Part shown: one piece after another, positions 32,076 through 42,794 of the stretch
Layout: every line of letters starts with the position of its first letter
How positions within the stretch are numbered: position 1 is the stretch's first letter
DNA from: Curtobacterium sp. BH-2-1-1
GTDB taxonomy: Bacteria > Actinomycetota > Actinomycetes > Actinomycetales > Microbacteriaceae
Length of the DNA: 64,000 nt
Assembly (NCBI RefSeq): GCF_001806325.1
Contig: NZ_CP017580.1
Coordinates: forward strand, 2,046,001-2,110,000
Reading direction: 5' to 3'
The notes under the pieces: model-generated
The model's input: the letters and a program-made list of their open reading frames with translations, nothing else
Told to the model about the DNA's origin: nothing
The model's database searches: none
Program-made: the position numbers and the translations under genes

Positions 32076-32927
32076 TCAGCGGCTCACCGCCGGTTCGGTT
32101 GTAATCGCCCGCAGGACATCCGAAGTCCACGCCGAACGGACCTGATGGTCGTTGCCGGCCTCGTCGACGTTGGTCGAGGCCAACGTCGGCCCGTTCCCGA
32201 TCGGCATGTGCAGGATCTGTCGATGGTCGTAGATGCCCACGGACTTCGGACTCGTCCCGGTCTCGACGGCCACGCGGTGCAGCCAGATGTCGTCGGCCCT
32301 CGGGGCGCTCTTGCGGAACTCAGAGCGACGGTCGCGCAGCGCCTCGAGCATCTTCGGCACCATGACGTGTCCCCAGCCTCCGGTTGCCAGGTGTCGTGCT
32401 GATGGTGGTCCGGCGGCGATCCGCTTCCAGTCGATGTACGGGGCGACGATGCCGCCGTGCATCTCGATACGCCGCGCGCGGTGCGTCGTGTTCGTCGACT
32501 GATCGGTTCGGTGCACGGACATCAGCGTCTCCAGCCACCGTCGCGGGAAGAGCCAGTCGTCGTCTGCGGTCACCAGCGGCACGCGGTGGACCGGGATCGA
32601 CTGCACGTAGGGGTAGTACTTCTTGTGCGGGCCGTCATCCTCGGTTTGGAGAACTTCCGCTCCGCGTGCGATGAGCCGCTGCAGGCCCGGCGTCGGGTTC
32701 GCCACCGTCGAGGCGTCGTCGAGCCACAGGATCAGCCGGCTCGGGCGGGCGGTCCCTCGGGCGATGCTCTCGAGCGCGAGGTGCGCGGTGGCGATGCGCT
32801 CGCCGAAGCTCGTCATGCTCACCACGGGGCCACCGGAACGCGTCACCTGTTCCGCGGAGGTCATGTTTCGTGCCTGCAGGGTGAGGAGGCGCTGTCGAGT
32901 GCGGGCGACGAGTACTGGATTGCGCAT
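32076..32927 (-). CDS. Putative GT-A glycosyltransferase
   Basis: 283 residues, soluble. VVSMTSFGERIATAHLALES near residue 35, RLILWLDDAS near 64 and LVTADDDWLFPRRWLE near 118 show a nucleotide-sugar transferase with a DxD-type metal site. WGHVMVP and DDIWLHR further on are typical of small actinobacterial surface-glycan transferases. Substrate unknown. ATG 32927 is used; ATG 32862 is an alternative. Upstream is the most AT-rich stretch of the window, and codon use is a little less GC-biased than neighbours. Both suggest recent transfer. It breaks the otherwise conserved sucCD to DUF6350 order. Confidence 0.75.
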   Translation of the reverse strand: MRNPVLVARTRQRLLTLQARNMTSAEQVTRSGGPVVSMTSFGERIATAHLALESIARGTARPSRLILWLDDASTVANPTPGLQRLIARGAEVLQTEDDGPHKKYYPYVQSIPVHRVPLVTADDDWLFPRRWLETLMSVHRTDQSTNTTHRARRIEMHGGIVAPYIDWKRIAAGPPSARHLATGGWGHVMVPKMLEALRDRRSEFRKSAPRADDIWLHRVAVETGTSPKSVGIYDHRQILHMPIGNGPTLASTNVDEAGNDHQVRSAWTSDVLRAITTEPAVSR

Positions 32928-32965
32928 ACATCCAGTATGAAATACAAAATTTTGAATAGCAACGC
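32928..32965 (-). promoter_or_regulatory. AT-rich promoter of the glycosyltransferase
   Basis: About 38 bases with a much lower GC content than the rest of the window, containing the palindrome CAAAATTTTG (32945-32954). On the minus strand TTGACG and TTGTAT are 17 bases apart and could be -35 and -10. Confidence 0.5.
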
Positions 32966-33055
32966 GTCAACGCTGTCAGGAGCCACGCCTCGCGCATGAG
33001 CGTTGGCTTGCGCCGAGCCGCCGCGCGGCTGACACGGGATCGCGACGACGGCACG

Positions 33056-33061
33056 TATCCT
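33056..33061 (+). promoter_or_regulatory. -10 box TATCCT, leaderless DUF6350 gene
   Basis: TATCCT ends seven bases before ATG 33069; no ribosome site. Confidence 0.55.
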
Positions 33062-33068
33062 CGCTGCG

Positions 33069-35258
33069 ATGAACCGCCTGGGAACCGCAGTGCTCGCCGC
33101 GATCGAGGCGGTCGTGACGGTCGGCGTCGGCATCGGGATCGCCCTCGTGCCGCTGACGCTCCTGTGGGGCTTCGAGTACGGACTCCAGGTCGACTGGGAC
33201 GTGTTCTGGAAGGCCACGGGGAGCGTGTGGCTCGTCGGGCACGGGGTCGACGTGTCGTTCGTGCTCGGCTCGGCGCTCGCGAGGTCGTCCGGGGTGAGCG
33301 GCGCCACCGACCCGATCCACGTGACGCTCGCGGCGCTCGGGTTCGCCCTCGTGACCGCCTGGCTCGCCGGACGTGCCGGGCGCCGGTTCGCCGAGACCGA
33401 GCACCGCACGACCGGGCTCCTCGTCGGCACCGGCGTCGTCGCCGTCCTCGGGCTCCTCGTCGCACTGTCGTCCCGGTCCGCGGCGACCGTGCCGACGCTC
33501 TGGCAGGCGATCGTCCTCCCGGCGCTCTGGTTCGGGATCCCAGCCCTCGTCACGAGCGAGGTGTGCCGACGGCGGCGGGGGCTCCCGGCCGACCCGGTCA
33601 CCGGGCGCGTGCTCGACCAGCTCGACCGTGTCCCGACCGCCTGGCGTGCGATCGCTGCGTTCGGCCTCCGTGCCGGCACCGCCGCGACGGCTGCGGTCGT
33701 CGCCGTCGCCGGGGTCGTCGTCGCCTTCCTGCTCTTCGCCTCCTTCGCCGAGGTCATCTCCCTGTACGAGCGGTCGCACGCCGGCGTGGTCGGCGGGATC
33801 GCCCTGACGGTCGGCCAGCTCGCGTTCCTGCCGGACTTCGTCGGCTGGGCGACGTCGTGGCTCGTCGGGCCCGGCTTCGCGATCGGGACCGGTTCCAGCG
33901 TGTCGCCGATCGGCACGACGCTCGGGCCGATCCCCGGTCTGCCGGTGTTCGGTGCGCTGCCGGCGTCCGGGCACGCGTTCGGCCTGGTCTGGGTCCTCGT
34001 GCCGGTCGTGGCCGGGTTCGCGGCCGGCGGCTTCCTGCGCCCCCGGCTCGTGCAGGCCCTCGGCAGTGCGAACTCCGCCCTGCACCGGGCGCTCGGCGGC
34101 GTCGCGGCGGGCATCGTCGCCGGTGTGCTGACCGGGCTCGTGGCCTGGCTCTCGGCGGGGTCGTTCGGCCCGGGCCGCCTGGCCGACGTCGGTCCGCACG
34201 CGCTGGTCGTCGGGGCGTCCGCGGCCCTCGAGGTCGGTGTGCCCGCCGTGGTGGCGCTCGCGGCCGGCAGCGACCTCGTCCGGATGCCCGAGCGCGGGTG
34301 GGCCCGGGAACAGTGGCACGAGACGGACGACGGCCCTGCGGACATGGACGCCGAGACCGCTGCCGACGGCTCGCTGCTCGCCGCACTCGACCGTGCCGGT
34401 GCCGGTCGGACCACCGACGTGCACCGCTTCGTGGTCGAGGAGACGCACGGCGGCACCACGGCCGAGGCCGCACGCGCGGACGACGCCCATGCCGACGGCG
34501 GCCGCGCCGACGGTGCCCACGGCGGCGACGCCCGGGGTCTGCCGGGGCGCGGCGGACCCGAAGAGGGCGATCGGGCACGCGTCGCCGCCACGCGGTACGA
34601 CCGCGACGACGCGACCGTGGGCAGCGCCCCGACAGCACCACGCGGCGAGCACGCCCCTGGGGTCGTCGCGGAGCACGACGGCACGACGGAACCGACCCGC
34701 ACCGAGACCGAGGCGGGTGGCCCGGCGGAGTCGAGCCGCGCCTCCCGGACCGCCCCCGACCCCGCACCGGACCGCGACCCGGACGCCGACGTGGCACTGC
34801 CGGACTGGGCCCGCACCGACGCCGTCGCCGCCGACCGGGTGCCCGCCGACCGCGTCACCGATCGCTCGCGTGCCACCGGCCGCGGGGGAGTCGGCGCGAT
34901 CCGCGACCGCCTGCGCGGAGCGGCCGACGGCGTCCGCGAGCGCGCCGGCGACCTGCGTGACCGGGTCACGGGAGCCGACGTCGACCGCGAGCCGGACGAG
35001 GCCGCCACCGCCGTGCCGCGTGCGCCGGGGACGGAGCCGCAGCCCGCGTTCCCATGGAGCACCGAGGAGTTCGTCGCGGGTCGAGACGACGTCGAGGACG
35101 TCGACGACCGTCACAGCGACCGTCGCGACGACCGGGGCAGTGCCGAGGGCGGCTCGGTGCCGTCCGCGCCGCCCGTGCAGCAGCAGCGGTGGGACGCCAC
35201 GGACCAGATCCCCGAGGACGAGCTGCCGTGGTGGCGCCGCCCGAAGGACGACCGGTGA
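33069..35258 (+). CDS. DUF6350-family polytopic membrane protein with long disordered tail
   Basis: 729 residues. The first 410 carry about nine to ten hydrophobic helices with the family's small-residue-rich pattern. The last 320 are charged and low in complexity (D, R, T, A, P) with no membrane segment, so a long cytosolic tail is likely. Members of this family stand before purN-purH in many actinobacteria; the function is unproven, with cell division suggested for some. ATG 33069 follows a leaderless -10 box. A copy of the 15-bp dispersed element lies in the tail's coding sequence at 34736-34750. Confidence 0.88.
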   Translation: MNRLGTAVLAAIEAVVTVGVGIGIALVPLTLLWGFEYGLQVDWDVFWKATGSVWLVGHGVDVSFVLGSALARSSGVSGATDPIHVTLAALGFALVTAWLAGRAGRRFAETEHRTTGLLVGTGVVAVLGLLVALSSRSAATVPTLWQAIVLPALWFGIPALVTSEVCRRRRGLPADPVTGRVLDQLDRVPTAWRAIAAFGLRAGTAATAAVVAVAGVVVAFLLFASFAEVISLYERSHAGVVGGIALTVGQLAFLPDFVGWATSWLVGPGFAIGTGSSVSPIGTTLGPIPGLPVFGALPASGHAFGLVWVLVPVVAGFAAGGFLRPRLVQALGSANSALHRALGGVAAGIVAGVLTGLVAWLSAGSFGPGRLADVGPHALVVGASAALEVGVPAVVALAAGSDLVRMPERGWAREQWHETDDGPADMDAETAADGSLLAALDRAGAGRTTDVHRFVVEETHGGTTAEAARADDAHADGGRADGAHGGDARGLPGRGGPEEGDRARVAATRYDRDDATVGSAPTAPRGEHAPGVVAEHDGTTEPTRTETEAGGPAESSRASRTAPDPAPDRDPDADVALPDWARTDAVAADRVPADRVTDRSRATGRGGVGAIRDRLRGAADGVRERAGDLRDRVTGADVDREPDEAATAVPRAPGTEPQPAFPWSTEEFVAGRDDVEDVDDRHSDRRDDRGSAEGGSVPSAPPVQQQRWDATDQIPEDELPWWRRPKDDR
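34736..34750 (-). repeat. 15-bp dispersed element inside the DUF6350 tail
   Basis: CCGCGCCTCCCGGAC, 13 of 15 to the element's complement, read in frame as RASRT in the disordered tail. Confidence 0.4.
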
Positions 35259-35269
35259 CCGCAGCCCGG

Positions 35270-35275
35270 TAGGGT
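35270..35275 (+). promoter_or_regulatory. -10 box TAGGGT, leaderless purN
   Basis: TAGGGT ends six bases before GTG 35282. Confidence 0.55.
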
Positions 35276-35281
35276 TGTCCC

Positions 35282-35875
35282 GTGCTCGAACTGGTCGTCC
35301 TGATCTCCGGTGCCGGCTCGAACCTCCGGGCCCTGCTCGAGGCGACCCTCGACGCGGAGTACCCCGCTCGGGTCGTCGCCATCGGTGCCGACCGCGACGC
35401 CGAGGGGCTCGGTCTGGGCGAGGAGTTCTCCATCCCGACGTTCACGGTGCCGTTCTCGCGGTTCGACTCGCGCGAGGAGTGGGGCCGCGAGCTCGCCGCC
35501 CAGATCCGGCCGTGGTCGCCGGACCTGCTCGTGCTGTCGGGCCTCATGCGGCTGCTGCCGCCGGCGGTCGTTTCCGAGTTCGGCCCCGCGGTGATCAACA
35601 CGCACCCCGCGTACCTGCCCGAGTTCCCGGGTGCCCACGGCGTGCGGGACGCCCTGGCCGCCGGCGTGGAGCAGACCGGTGCGAGCGTGATCCAGGTCGA
35701 CGACGGCGTCGACAGCGGTCCGATCCTCGCCCAGGAGCGCGTCCCCGTGCTCCCCGGCGACTCCGAGTCGACGCTGCACGACCGGATCAAGCCGGTCGAG
35801 CGACGCCTGCTCATCCAGACCATCCTCGACATCGCCAACGGCACCACCGACCTGAAGGGCACCCCGAGCGCATGA
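35282..35875 (+). CDS. purN: Phosphoribosylglycinamide formyltransferase
   Basis: 197 residues, transfers a formyl group from 10-formyltetrahydrofolate to GAR in purine synthesis. Substrate-loop [15 protein letters not shown] at 5-19, catalytic [14 protein letters not shown] (His and downstream Asp in [10 protein letters not shown]), both normal. GTG 35282 is leaderless. The stop overlaps purH by four bases (ATGA). Confidence 0.97.
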   Translation: MLELVVLISGAGSNLRALLEATLDAEYPARVVAIGADRDAEGLGLGEEFSIPTFTVPFSRFDSREEWGRELAAQIRPWSPDLLVLSGLMRLLPPAVVSEFGPAVINTHPAYLPEFPGAHGVRDALAAGVEQTGASVIQVDDGVDSGPILAQERVPVLPGDSESTLHDRIKPVERRLLIQTILDIANGTTDLKGTPSA

Positions 35876-37506
35876 GCGTGCACGCAGCCGACCCCAGCCT
35901 GTACCGCGACCGGGACCTCGTCCCCGTGCGGCGGGCGCTCATCTCGGTGAGCGACAAGTCCGGCCTGCTCGAGCTCGCCGGGGCCCTCGCCGACGCCGGT
36001 GTCGAGATCGTGTCGACCGGTTCCACGGCGCAGACCATCCGTGACGCCGGGTACGCGGTCACGGACGTGTCGAGCGTCACGGGCTTCCCGGAGTCGCTCG
36101 ACGGTCGGGTGAAGACGCTGCACCCGTCGGTGCACGCCGGGCTCCTCGCCGACCTCCGACTCGAGTCGCACGAGCAGCAGCTCGCCGACCTCGGCATCGA
36201 GCCGTTCGAGCTCGTGGTGGTCAACCTGTACCCGTTCGTCGAGACGGTGGCCTCGGGTGCCGACACCGCGACCGTGGTCGAGAACGTCGACATCGGCGGC
36301 CCCGCGATGGTCCGCGCCTCGGCGAAGAACCACCCGAACGTCGCGATCGTCGTGTCGCCGTCGTCCTACGCCGAGGTGGTCGAGGCCGTCCGCGCCGGCG
36401 GGACCACGCTCGAGCTGCGGAAGCGCCTCGCTGCCCAGGCCTTCGCGCACACCGCCGCGTACGACACCGCGGTCGCCGGGTACTTCGCGAGCGACGTCGT
36501 GGCGGACGCCGCGGCACCGACCACGCGCGGGGACATCGAGACGCCGGGGTCGTTCGACGAGCACCTGACGGTGGACGCCGACCTCGCGGCGACGCTCCGG
36601 TACGGCGAGAACGCCCACCAGGCCGCGGCGCTGTACACGAGCGCCGGTGGCACCGGGATCGCCCAGGCGGCGCAGCTGCACGGCAAGGAGATGTCGTACA
36701 ACAACTACGTCGACGCCGATGCCGCCGTCCGCGCGGCCTACGACTTCGCCGAGCCCGCCGTCGCGATCATCAAGCACGCCAACCCGTGCGGGATCGCGAT
36801 CGCCCCGGCGGACGCGGCCGACCCGATCGCCGCCGCGCACGCCGCCGCGCACGCGTGCGACCCGCTCTCGGCGTTCGGCGGGGTCATCGCCGCCAACCGA
36901 CCCGTCACGAAGCAGATGGCCGAGACGGTCGCCGACATCTTCACCGAGGTCGTCGTCGCGCCGGCCTTCGACCCCGAGGCGATCGAGATCCTCTCGCGGA
37001 AGAAGAACATCCGCCTGCTCACGCTGCCGACCGACTTCGCCCTCGCCCCGCGCGAGGTCAAGCAGATCTCCGGCGGGTTCCTCGTGCAGGACGCCGACCG
37101 CTTCACCGCGTTCGACCAGTCCACGTGGACCCTCGTCGCGGGCGGACCGGCCGACGAGCAGACCCTGGCCGACCTCGCCTTCGCGTGGAAGGCGAGCCGT
37201 GCGGTGAAGTCGAACGGGATCCTCCTGGCGAACCAGGGCGCGAGCGTCGGTGTCGGCATGGGCCAGGTGAACCGGGTCGACTCGTGCCACCTCGCGGTGA
37301 ACCGTGCGGGTGAGCGCGCCACGGGCAGCGTCGCGGCCTCCGATGCCTTCTTCCCCTTCGCGGACGGGCTGCAGGTGCTCCTCGACGCGGGCGTCCGTGC
37401 GGTCGCCCAGCCCGGTGGGAGCGTCCGCGACGACGAGGTCATCGCCGCGGCCACGGCTGCCGGCGTGACGATGTACTTCACGGGCGAGCGGCACTTCTTC
37501 CACTGA
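35872..37506 (+). CDS. purH: Bifunctional AICAR formyltransferase / IMP cyclohydrolase
   Basis: 544 residues, the last two steps of IMP synthesis. The N-terminal MGS-like cyclohydrolase part shows [13 protein letters not shown] and [15 protein letters not shown]. The C-terminal transformylase part has the Lys-His pair in [12 protein letters not shown] near 300 and [11 protein letters not shown] 35872 overlaps the purN stop; the open frame further upstream is a shadow. No hairpin follows; the next gene starts 667 bases on. Confidence 0.97.
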   Translation: MSVHAADPSLYRDRDLVPVRRALISVSDKSGLLELAGALADAGVEIVSTGSTAQTIRDAGYAVTDVSSVTGFPESLDGRVKTLHPSVHAGLLADLRLESHEQQLADLGIEPFELVVVNLYPFVETVASGADTATVVENVDIGGPAMVRASAKNHPNVAIVVSPSSYAEVVEAVRAGGTTLELRKRLAAQAFAHTAAYDTAVAGYFASDVVADAAAPTTRGDIETPGSFDEHLTVDADLAATLRYGENAHQAAALYTSAGGTGIAQAAQLHGKEMSYNNYVDADAAVRAAYDFAEPAVAIIKHANPCGIAIAPADAADPIAAAHAAAHACDPLSAFGGVIAANRPVTKQMAETVADIFTEVVVAPAFDPEAIEILSRKKNIRLLTLPTDFALAPREVKQISGGFLVQDADRFTAFDQSTWTLVAGGPADEQTLADLAFAWKASRAVKSNGILLANQGASVGVGMGQVNRVDSCHLAVNRAGERATGSVAASDAFFPFADGLQVLLDAGVRAVAQPGGSVRDDEVIAAATAAGVTMYFTGERHFFH

Positions 37507-38173
37507 GTCGAACAACGGGCAACTCCGGGAAACGCTTGCGCACCACGTTCGACTGTGAATAGTCTGTAAGGCTCCGCGACAGGCACGCCGACGGCCCCAG
37601 TGTCCACGACAGACACCGGCCGGCGGCACCGCGGACACAACGGTGACGATGACGACGACTGGAGTGACGATGAACACGACGACCGGAACCGTGGCGACGG
37701 CTGCCCGTGCGGGTCTCGTGCTCTTCGTGGGGACCGCTCCCGACGCACGACCGTTCGGTGGGGCACGTGGCATCCGCCCACGTCCCGCACACGCGGCCGT
37801 CGCGCCGTACCCCCACCGGGGTGCGCCCGCCGTCACGGCACCGCTGTCCGCGTAGGGCTGCCTCCCACAGCCAGCGACGAGCCGCCGCGACACCAGCGAC
37901 GACGACGAGCACGGGCCAGCGCGAGCCCACGCCTGAACCCGGGGGACGACTGTCTCCCGGTGCACTCCGACCGAACCGACGCCGCGCGCGACGCGGCGGC
38001 GGGCGACCGCGACGAGGACCGAGCACGCCCCACCGGGGTGGGCACGGCCCGGGACGCGACCGACCCGCTCGGCCGACGACCACCACGCAACGGACACCGA
38101 GCCTCCAGATCGACGGCTGCGACAGCAGCGGCCGGTCCAGAGGGTCTCGGCACGACGCACGAGGACGCAATCC
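37507..38173 (+). other. 667-base stretch before the ABC exporter: long leader with a possible small ORF
   Basis: Directly after purH are inverted half-sites AGTCGAAC (37506-37513) and GTTCGACT (37547-37554). Between and around them are a possible -35 TTGCGC (37536-37541) and -10 TAGTCT (37560-37565), 18 bases apart. The remaining 600 bases before ATG 38174 are G/C-rich and have no frame with normal codon use over its full length. The best candidate is a 61-codon frame from ATG 37671, preceded by GGAGTGA, ending at TAG 37856. It has a hydrophobic start (VATAARAGLVLFVG) and could be a leader peptide or noise. Longer plus-strand frames crossing 37600-39321 are shadows. Confidence 0.5.
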
Positions 38174-39997
38174 ATGTCCAAGACGCCAGACCAGGCGCGC
38201 CCGTCCACCGACCGCCCCTCGACCTTCCGCGCGATCGCGCGGATCTACCCCTACGTGAAGCCCTACCAGGGCCGGCTCATCGGCGGCATGTTCGCCGCCA
38301 TGGGCGCCTCCCTGGTCGCGCTCGCGATCCCCTACGTCCTGCAGTGGCTCGTCGACGGCCCGCTGTCCTCGAAGGACTCCGCACAGATCTGGCCCGCGGG
38401 TCTCGGTGTGCTCGCGCTCGGCGTGCTCGAGGCCTTCTTCATCGCGTCCCGGCGCCGGATGGTCATGCGGCCGTCGACGCGCATCGAGACGAGCATGCGG
38501 AACGCGCTCTACGCGAAGCTGCAGGACCTGCCGGTGGCGTTCCACGACCGGTGGGAGTCCGGGCAGCTACTGTCCCGCTCCGTGTCAGACCTGTCGCTGA
38601 TCCGCCGGTGGCTGGCCTTCGGCGTCGTGCTGCTGGTCGTCAACATCGTGACGATCGTCGTCGGCTTCGTCGTGCTGTTCACCTTCGGGTGGCTGCTCGG
38701 CCTGGTGTTCCTCGTCGCGTCGATCCCGCTGTGGATCAACGGCCTGCTGTTCGAACGCCGGTACTCCGTCGTCGCGCGCCGCAGCCAGGACCAGGTCGGC
38801 GACCTCGCCACGAGCGTCGAGCAGTCGGTGCACGGCATCCGCGTGCTCAAGGCGTTCGGGCGCGGTCGCTACAAGCTCGACGAGTTCAGCGAACAGGCCG
38901 AGGCGCTGCGCGGCACCGAGATCGAGAAGGCGAAGGCGATCGCGGGCATCTGGCTGTGGCTGCTGCTCGTGCCCGACGTCGCGTTCGCGCTCTGCCTGCT
39001 CGCCGGCATCTGGCTCGCGAGCCAGGGGGAACTGTCCGTCGGGCAGCTGTTCGCGTTCTTCGCGACGGCGACGGTGCTCCGGTTCCCGATCGAGTCGATC
39101 GGCTTCCTGCTCTCGATGACGTTCGACACGCGCACCGCGGTCGACCGCTTCTTCGAGGTCATGGACTCCGAGAACACGATCACGGACCCCGAGCACCCGG
39201 AGACGATCGCGGAGCCGCACGGTGCGCTGTCGTTCAACGGCGTGCACTTCCGGTACCAGGACTCCCCGCCGCAGTTCCCGGACCTCATCAACGGGGTCGA
39301 CCTGCAGCTCCGACCCGGTGAGACCATGGCGCTCGTCGGGCTGACCGGCTGCGGCAAGACCACGCTGCTGTCGCTCGTGCCACGGCTGTACGACGTCACG
39401 GGCGGCTCCGTGACGATCGACGGCGTCGACATCCGCTCGCTGACCCGTGCGGAACTGCGTCGCCACGTCGGTGTCGCGTTCGAGGACGCCACGCTGTTCT
39501 CGACGACCGTGCGCGAGAACGTGCTGCTCGGTCGCCCGGACCTGTCCGGCGACGAGGCCGAGGCCCTCATGCGCGAGGCCCTCGACATCGCCCAGGCGTC
39601 CTTCGTGGACGACCTGCCCGACGGGGTCGACACCCGTGTCGGCGAAGAGGGCCTGTCCCTCTCCGGCGGGCAGCGGCAGCGCCTGGCGCTCGCCCGTGCG
39701 ATCGCGGCGCGGCCGTCGGTGCTCGTCCTCGACGACCCGCTGTCCGCGCTCGACGTCGACACCGAGGCGCGGGTCGAGGCCGGTCTCCGCCGCGTCCTCG
39801 CCGAGACCACGTCGCTCATCGTGGCGCACCGCCCGTCGACCGTGACGCTCGCCGACCGGGTGGCGCTCATGGAGAACGGCGTCGTCACGGCCGTCGGCAC
39901 CCACTCGGAGCTGATGGCGAACAACGACCACTACCGCTACGTCATCTCGTCGCTCGACGACGACGACGCCACCGCACGAGAGGAGGCGATGGCATGA
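38174..39997 (+). CDS. ABC exporter half-transporter, subunit 1
   Basis: 607 residues: six membrane helices (about 25-310) then an ATPase domain. Walker [10 protein letters not shown] (about 390), signature LSGGQRQR and Walker [13 protein letters not shown], where aspartate replaces the catalytic glutamate. The partner gene next door has the opposite changes, so together they should form a heterodimer with one working ATP site, like BmrCD or TM287/288. Substrate unknown; lipids or drugs are usual. ATG 38174 has no strong ribosome site. Coupled to the next gene by a four-base overlap. Confidence 0.92.
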   Translation: MSKTPDQARPSTDRPSTFRAIARIYPYVKPYQGRLIGGMFAAMGASLVALAIPYVLQWLVDGPLSSKDSAQIWPAGLGVLALGVLEAFFIASRRRMVMRPSTRIETSMRNALYAKLQDLPVAFHDRWESGQLLSRSVSDLSLIRRWLAFGVVLLVVNIVTIVVGFVVLFTFGWLLGLVFLVASIPLWINGLLFERRYSVVARRSQDQVGDLATSVEQSVHGIRVLKAFGRGRYKLDEFSEQAEALRGTEIEKAKAIAGIWLWLLLVPDVAFALCLLAGIWLASQGELSVGQLFAFFATATVLRFPIESIGFLLSMTFDTRTAVDRFFEVMDSENTITDPEHPETIAEPHGALSFNGVHFRYQDSPPQFPDLINGVDLQLRPGETMALVGLTGCGKTTLLSLVPRLYDVTGGSVTIDGVDIRSLTRAELRRHVGVAFEDATLFSTTVRENVLLGRPDLSGDEAEALMREALDIAQASFVDDLPDGVDTRVGEEGLSLSGGQRQRLALARAIAARPSVLVLDDPLSALDVDTEARVEAGLRRVLAETTSLIVAHRPSTVTLADRVALMENGVVTAVGTHSELMANNDHYRYVISSLDDDDATAREEAMA

Positions 39998-41916
39998 GCC
40001 AGCAGGAGAAGAACCTCCCGGTCGACACGTCGGCCGGTCCAGGAGGCGCGGATCCTGTCGTCGACGACATCGCCGACACGCAGGCTGCCGCGCCCGTCAC
40101 CGCGTCGATCACCACGCTCGGCGTGCGCGGCGAGGAGCGCGAGGACTTCACCAAGGCGGAGAGCAAGCGCCTGCGGCGCCGCTCCCTCGCCCTGCTCGGG
40201 TCGCTCGCCGCGCCGCTCAAGGCCCGGCTCGTCGTCCTCGCCGTCGTGGTCGTGGTCTCGACCGCGGGCACGGTCGCGGGCCCGGCGCTCATCGCCTGGG
40301 GCATCGACAACGCGCTGCCGGCGGTGATGGAGCAGAACGACTGGGTGCCGGCCTTCGGCGTCGTCGCGACGTACATCGTCGTGGCGGTCCTCGGCGCCGT
40401 GCTCACGGCCTGGTACACGGTGCTGGCGGCGCGGATCAGCCAGGCGATCCTGTTCGACCTGCGCAAGCGGGTGTTCCTGCACACGCAGCGGCTCTCGCTC
40501 GAGTTCCACGAGACCTACACGTCCGGTCGGATCATCTCCCGCCAGACGAGTGACCTCGACTCGATCCGCGAGCTGCTCGACTCCGGGCTGAACCAGCTCA
40601 TCCAGGGCGTGCTGTACATGGTGTTCACCGCCATCGCACTCGTGGCGCTCGACCCGACGTCCGGGCTCGTGCTCGCGGTGTCGCTCGTGCCGCTGTGGTT
40701 CCTGATCCGCTGGTTCCAGTCCAACTCGCAGACGCTGTTCCGCGCCACCCGTGTCACCTCGGCGCGCGTGATCGTGCACTTCGTCGAGACGATGACGGGC
40801 ATCCGGGCGGTGCAGGCGTTCCGCAAGGAGTCCCGCAACCGCGACGAGTACGGCGGCTACGTCGAGGACTACCGGCAGGCGAACACGAAGGTGTTCAACC
40901 TGTTCGGGACCTTCGACCCGGTGCTCGTGCTCATCGGCAACGTCACGCTGGCCGCGGTCGTCGTCGTCGGCGGTTTCCGGATCGTCGGCGGGACGCTCGA
41001 GGTCGGCGCGCTGCTCGCGGTCGCGCTGTACGCCAAGCGCTTCTTCGACCCGGCCCAGGAACTCGCGATGTTCTACAACGGGTACCAGTCGGCCTCGGCC
41101 GCGATGGAGAAGATCTCGGGCGTGCTCGAGGAGCGGCCGAGCGTGCCGGACCCCGCGAAGCCGGTGAAGCTGCCGGACGCCACCGGGATGATGGACTTCG
41201 ACGACGTCGTGTTCGCGTACAACAAGGGCAAGGTCGTCCTGCCCGAGTTCGACCTGCACATCCCGGCGGGGCAGACGATCGCGCTCGTCGGGTCCACCGG
41301 TGCCGGCAAGTCGACGCTCGCCAAGCTCATGGCGCGCTTCTACGACCCGTCGCAGGGCTCGGTCAAGCTCGACGGCGTGGACCTGCGGGACCTCGACACG
41401 AAGGACATGCGCCGCGCGATCGTCATGGTCACGCAGGAGGCGTATCTGTTCTCCGGCACCGTCGCGGACAACATCGCGCTCGGCAAGCCGGGGGCGTCAC
41501 GGTCCGAGATCGAGTCGGCCGCGAAGGCGGTCGGTGCGCACGAGTTCATCATGGCGCTGCCCGACGGGTACGACACCGACGTGAACAAGCGCGGTGGCCG
41601 GGTGTCGGCCGGGCAGCGGCAGCTCCTGTCGTTCGCCCGGGCGTTCATCGCGGACCCGAAGGTGCTCATCCTCGACGAGGCCACGGCGTCGCTCGACATC
41701 CCGTCGGAGCGGCTCGTGCAGGAGGGGCTCGAGACGCTGCTCGCCGACCGGACCGCGGTGATCATCGCGCACCGGCTGTCGACCGTGGCGATCGCGCACC
41801 GGGTGCTCGTGATGGAGTACGGCCGGATCGTCGAGGACGGCACCCCGGACGACCTCATCGCCGGGACCGGACGGTTCGCGCAGCTGCACGCGGCCTGGCG
41901 GGACTCGCTCGTGTAG
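39994..41916 (+). CDS. ABC exporter half-transporter, subunit 2
   Basis: 640 residues. An N-terminal disordered 55 residues are followed by six helices and an ATPase domain with Walker [10 protein letters not shown] (about 430), a degenerate signature VSAGQRQLL and a complete Walker [13 protein letters not shown]. This combination marks the second half of a heterodimeric exporter. ATG 39994 overlaps the stop of subunit 1. The N-terminal disordered part contains the core of the 15-bp dispersed element (40037-40051). The gene ends before the inverted repeat at 41944. Confidence 0.93.
   Translation: MSQQEKNLPVDTSAGPGGADPVVDDIADTQAAAPVTASITTLGVRGEEREDFTKAESKRLRRRSLALLGSLAAPLKARLVVLAVVVVVSTAGTVAGPALIAWGIDNALPAVMEQNDWVPAFGVVATYIVVAVLGAVLTAWYTVLAARISQAILFDLRKRVFLHTQRLSLEFHETYTSGRIISRQTSDLDSIRELLDSGLNQLIQGVLYMVFTAIALVALDPTSGLVLAVSLVPLWFLIRWFQSNSQTLFRATRVTSARVIVHFVETMTGIRAVQAFRKESRNRDEYGGYVEDYRQANTKVFNLFGTFDPVLVLIGNVTLAAVVVVGGFRIVGGTLEVGALLAVALYAKRFFDPAQELAMFYNGYQSASAAMEKISGVLEERPSVPDPAKPVKLPDATGMMDFDDVVFAYNKGKVVLPEFDLHIPAGQTIALVGSTGAGKSTLAKLMARFYDPSQGSVKLDGVDLRDLDTKDMRRAIVMVTQEAYLFSGTVADNIALGKPGASRSEIESAAKAVGAHEFIMALPDGYDTDVNKRGGRVSAGQRQLLSFARAFIADPKVLILDEATASLDIPSERLVQEGLETLLADRTAVIIAHRLSTVAIAHRVLVMEYGRIVEDGTPDDLIAGTGRFAQLHAAWRDSLV
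40037..40051 (+). repeat. 15-bp dispersed element inside exporter subunit 2
   Basis: GTCCAGGAGGCGCGG: the ten-base core GGAGGCGCGG is exact and 12 of 15 match overall. It encodes part of the N-terminal disordered region. Confidence 0.4.
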
Positions 41917-41943
41917 CGGCACCGTCGATCGACGCCCTCGGAC

Positions 41944-42004
41944 GAACCACGGATCCGACGTGGAACCACGCACTCGCGCTGGTTCCACGTCGGATTCGTG
42001 GTTC
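41944..42004. terminator. Long inverted repeat after the ABC exporter
   Basis: Arms 41944-41967 and 41981-42004 match at 23 of 24 positions around a 13-base loop. Each arm also contains an inner inverted pair (GAACCACG and CGTGGAACC), so a four-way structure is possible. It ends 19 bases before the next start. Confidence 0.65.
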
Positions 42005-42023
42005 CACGTGGTTGGGTTGACCC

Positions 42024-42449
42024 ATGAGCGACGACAGCGTGCAGCCCGGCGGCGTGGCCCTGCGCGACCCCTTCTACGGGGCACCCTTCACCGAGGCCGT
42101 CCGGCGGTTCTGGCGGAAGTACACCGTCTTCACCGGGCGGGCCTCCCGTTCCGAGTTCTGGTGGTGGTGGATCACGTCGCTCGCGATCGGCCTGGTGCTG
42201 CAGCTCGTGCCGCAGGTCTTCACGCCGGACACCCCGGTGCTCGAGAACCCGGTCGGCTCCTACCTGTTCGTGCTCTGGGGGCTCGCGACGCTGATCGGGT
42301 CCCTCGCCCTCGGCGCCCGACGGCTGCACGACGCGAACCTGTCCGGCTTCTGGCAGTTCCTGCACGTGGTGGTCGGCATCGGCTCGCTCGTGCTCTTCGT
42401 CATGTGCCTGCTGCCGTCGAACCCGAAGGGCGCACGCTTCGACGCGTGA
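42024..42449 (+). CDS. DUF805-family membrane protein
   Basis: 141 residues with three to four helices. Family signs: RFWRKYTVFTGRASRSEFWWW near residue 25 and LGARRLHDANLSGFW near 95. These proteins occur singly in many bacteria and have no proven function. ATG 42024 has no ribosome site; TTGGGT lies six bases upstream, the same weak -10 form as for pdxH. Confidence 0.88.
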   Translation: MSDDSVQPGGVALRDPFYGAPFTEAVRRFWRKYTVFTGRASRSEFWWWWITSLAIGLVLQLVPQVFTPDTPVLENPVGSYLFVLWGLATLIGSLALGARRLHDANLSGFWQFLHVVVGIGSLVLFVMCLLPSNPKGARFDA

Positions 42450-42458
42450 GGGCGCCGC

Positions 42459-42794
42459 TCAGAACGGGTCGTCCGCGTCCGTGGCGGGTGACCAGCGCGC
42501 CCGACGCATGTCGATCCTCCAGGTCGTCGTCCCCTGCACGAGCGGGGTGCCCTCGGCGCGGTAGTGCTCGTGCGCCCGTGCCTCGTGGTGCACCGGGGGC
42601 AGGCCGCCGGACCGCACCACGCGCCACCACGGCAGGTCGGAGCCCTCGTGCGCCATGACCTTGCCGACGGCACGCGACGCCCGGGAGCCGAGCGCCGCGG
42701 CCACGTCGCCGTAGGTCATCACGTGACCTGCCGGGATGAGCCGGACGACCTCGGCGACGGCTGCGCCGAAGTCGTCGGGGGGAGCCTCGGTCAC
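42459..42794 (-). CDS. Alkyltransferase-like protein (ATL)
   Basis: 111 residues, the DNA-binding half of O6-methylguanine methyltransferases. GHVMTYGDVAAALGSRASRAVGKVM matches the helix-turn-helix and arginine finger, but the active-site PCHRV is PWWRVV, with tryptophan for the acceptor cysteine. It therefore cannot take an alkyl group; ATL proteins instead flag alkylated guanine for nucleotide excision repair. GTG 42794 overlaps the preceding stop (GTGA), so it is coupled to the GNAT gene. Confidence 0.9.
   Translation of the reverse strand: MTEAPPDDFGAAVAEVVRLIPAGHVMTYGDVAAALGSRASRAVGKVMAHEGSDLPWWRVVRSGGLPPVHHEARAHEHYRAEGTPLVQGTTTWRIDMRRARWSPATDADDPF

Noticed and set aside
37600..39321. 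573-residue plus-strand frame starting in the leader of the ABC exporter
   Set aside because: Its second half is a shadow of the exporter gene; only the small frame at 37671 is kept as a weak candidate.
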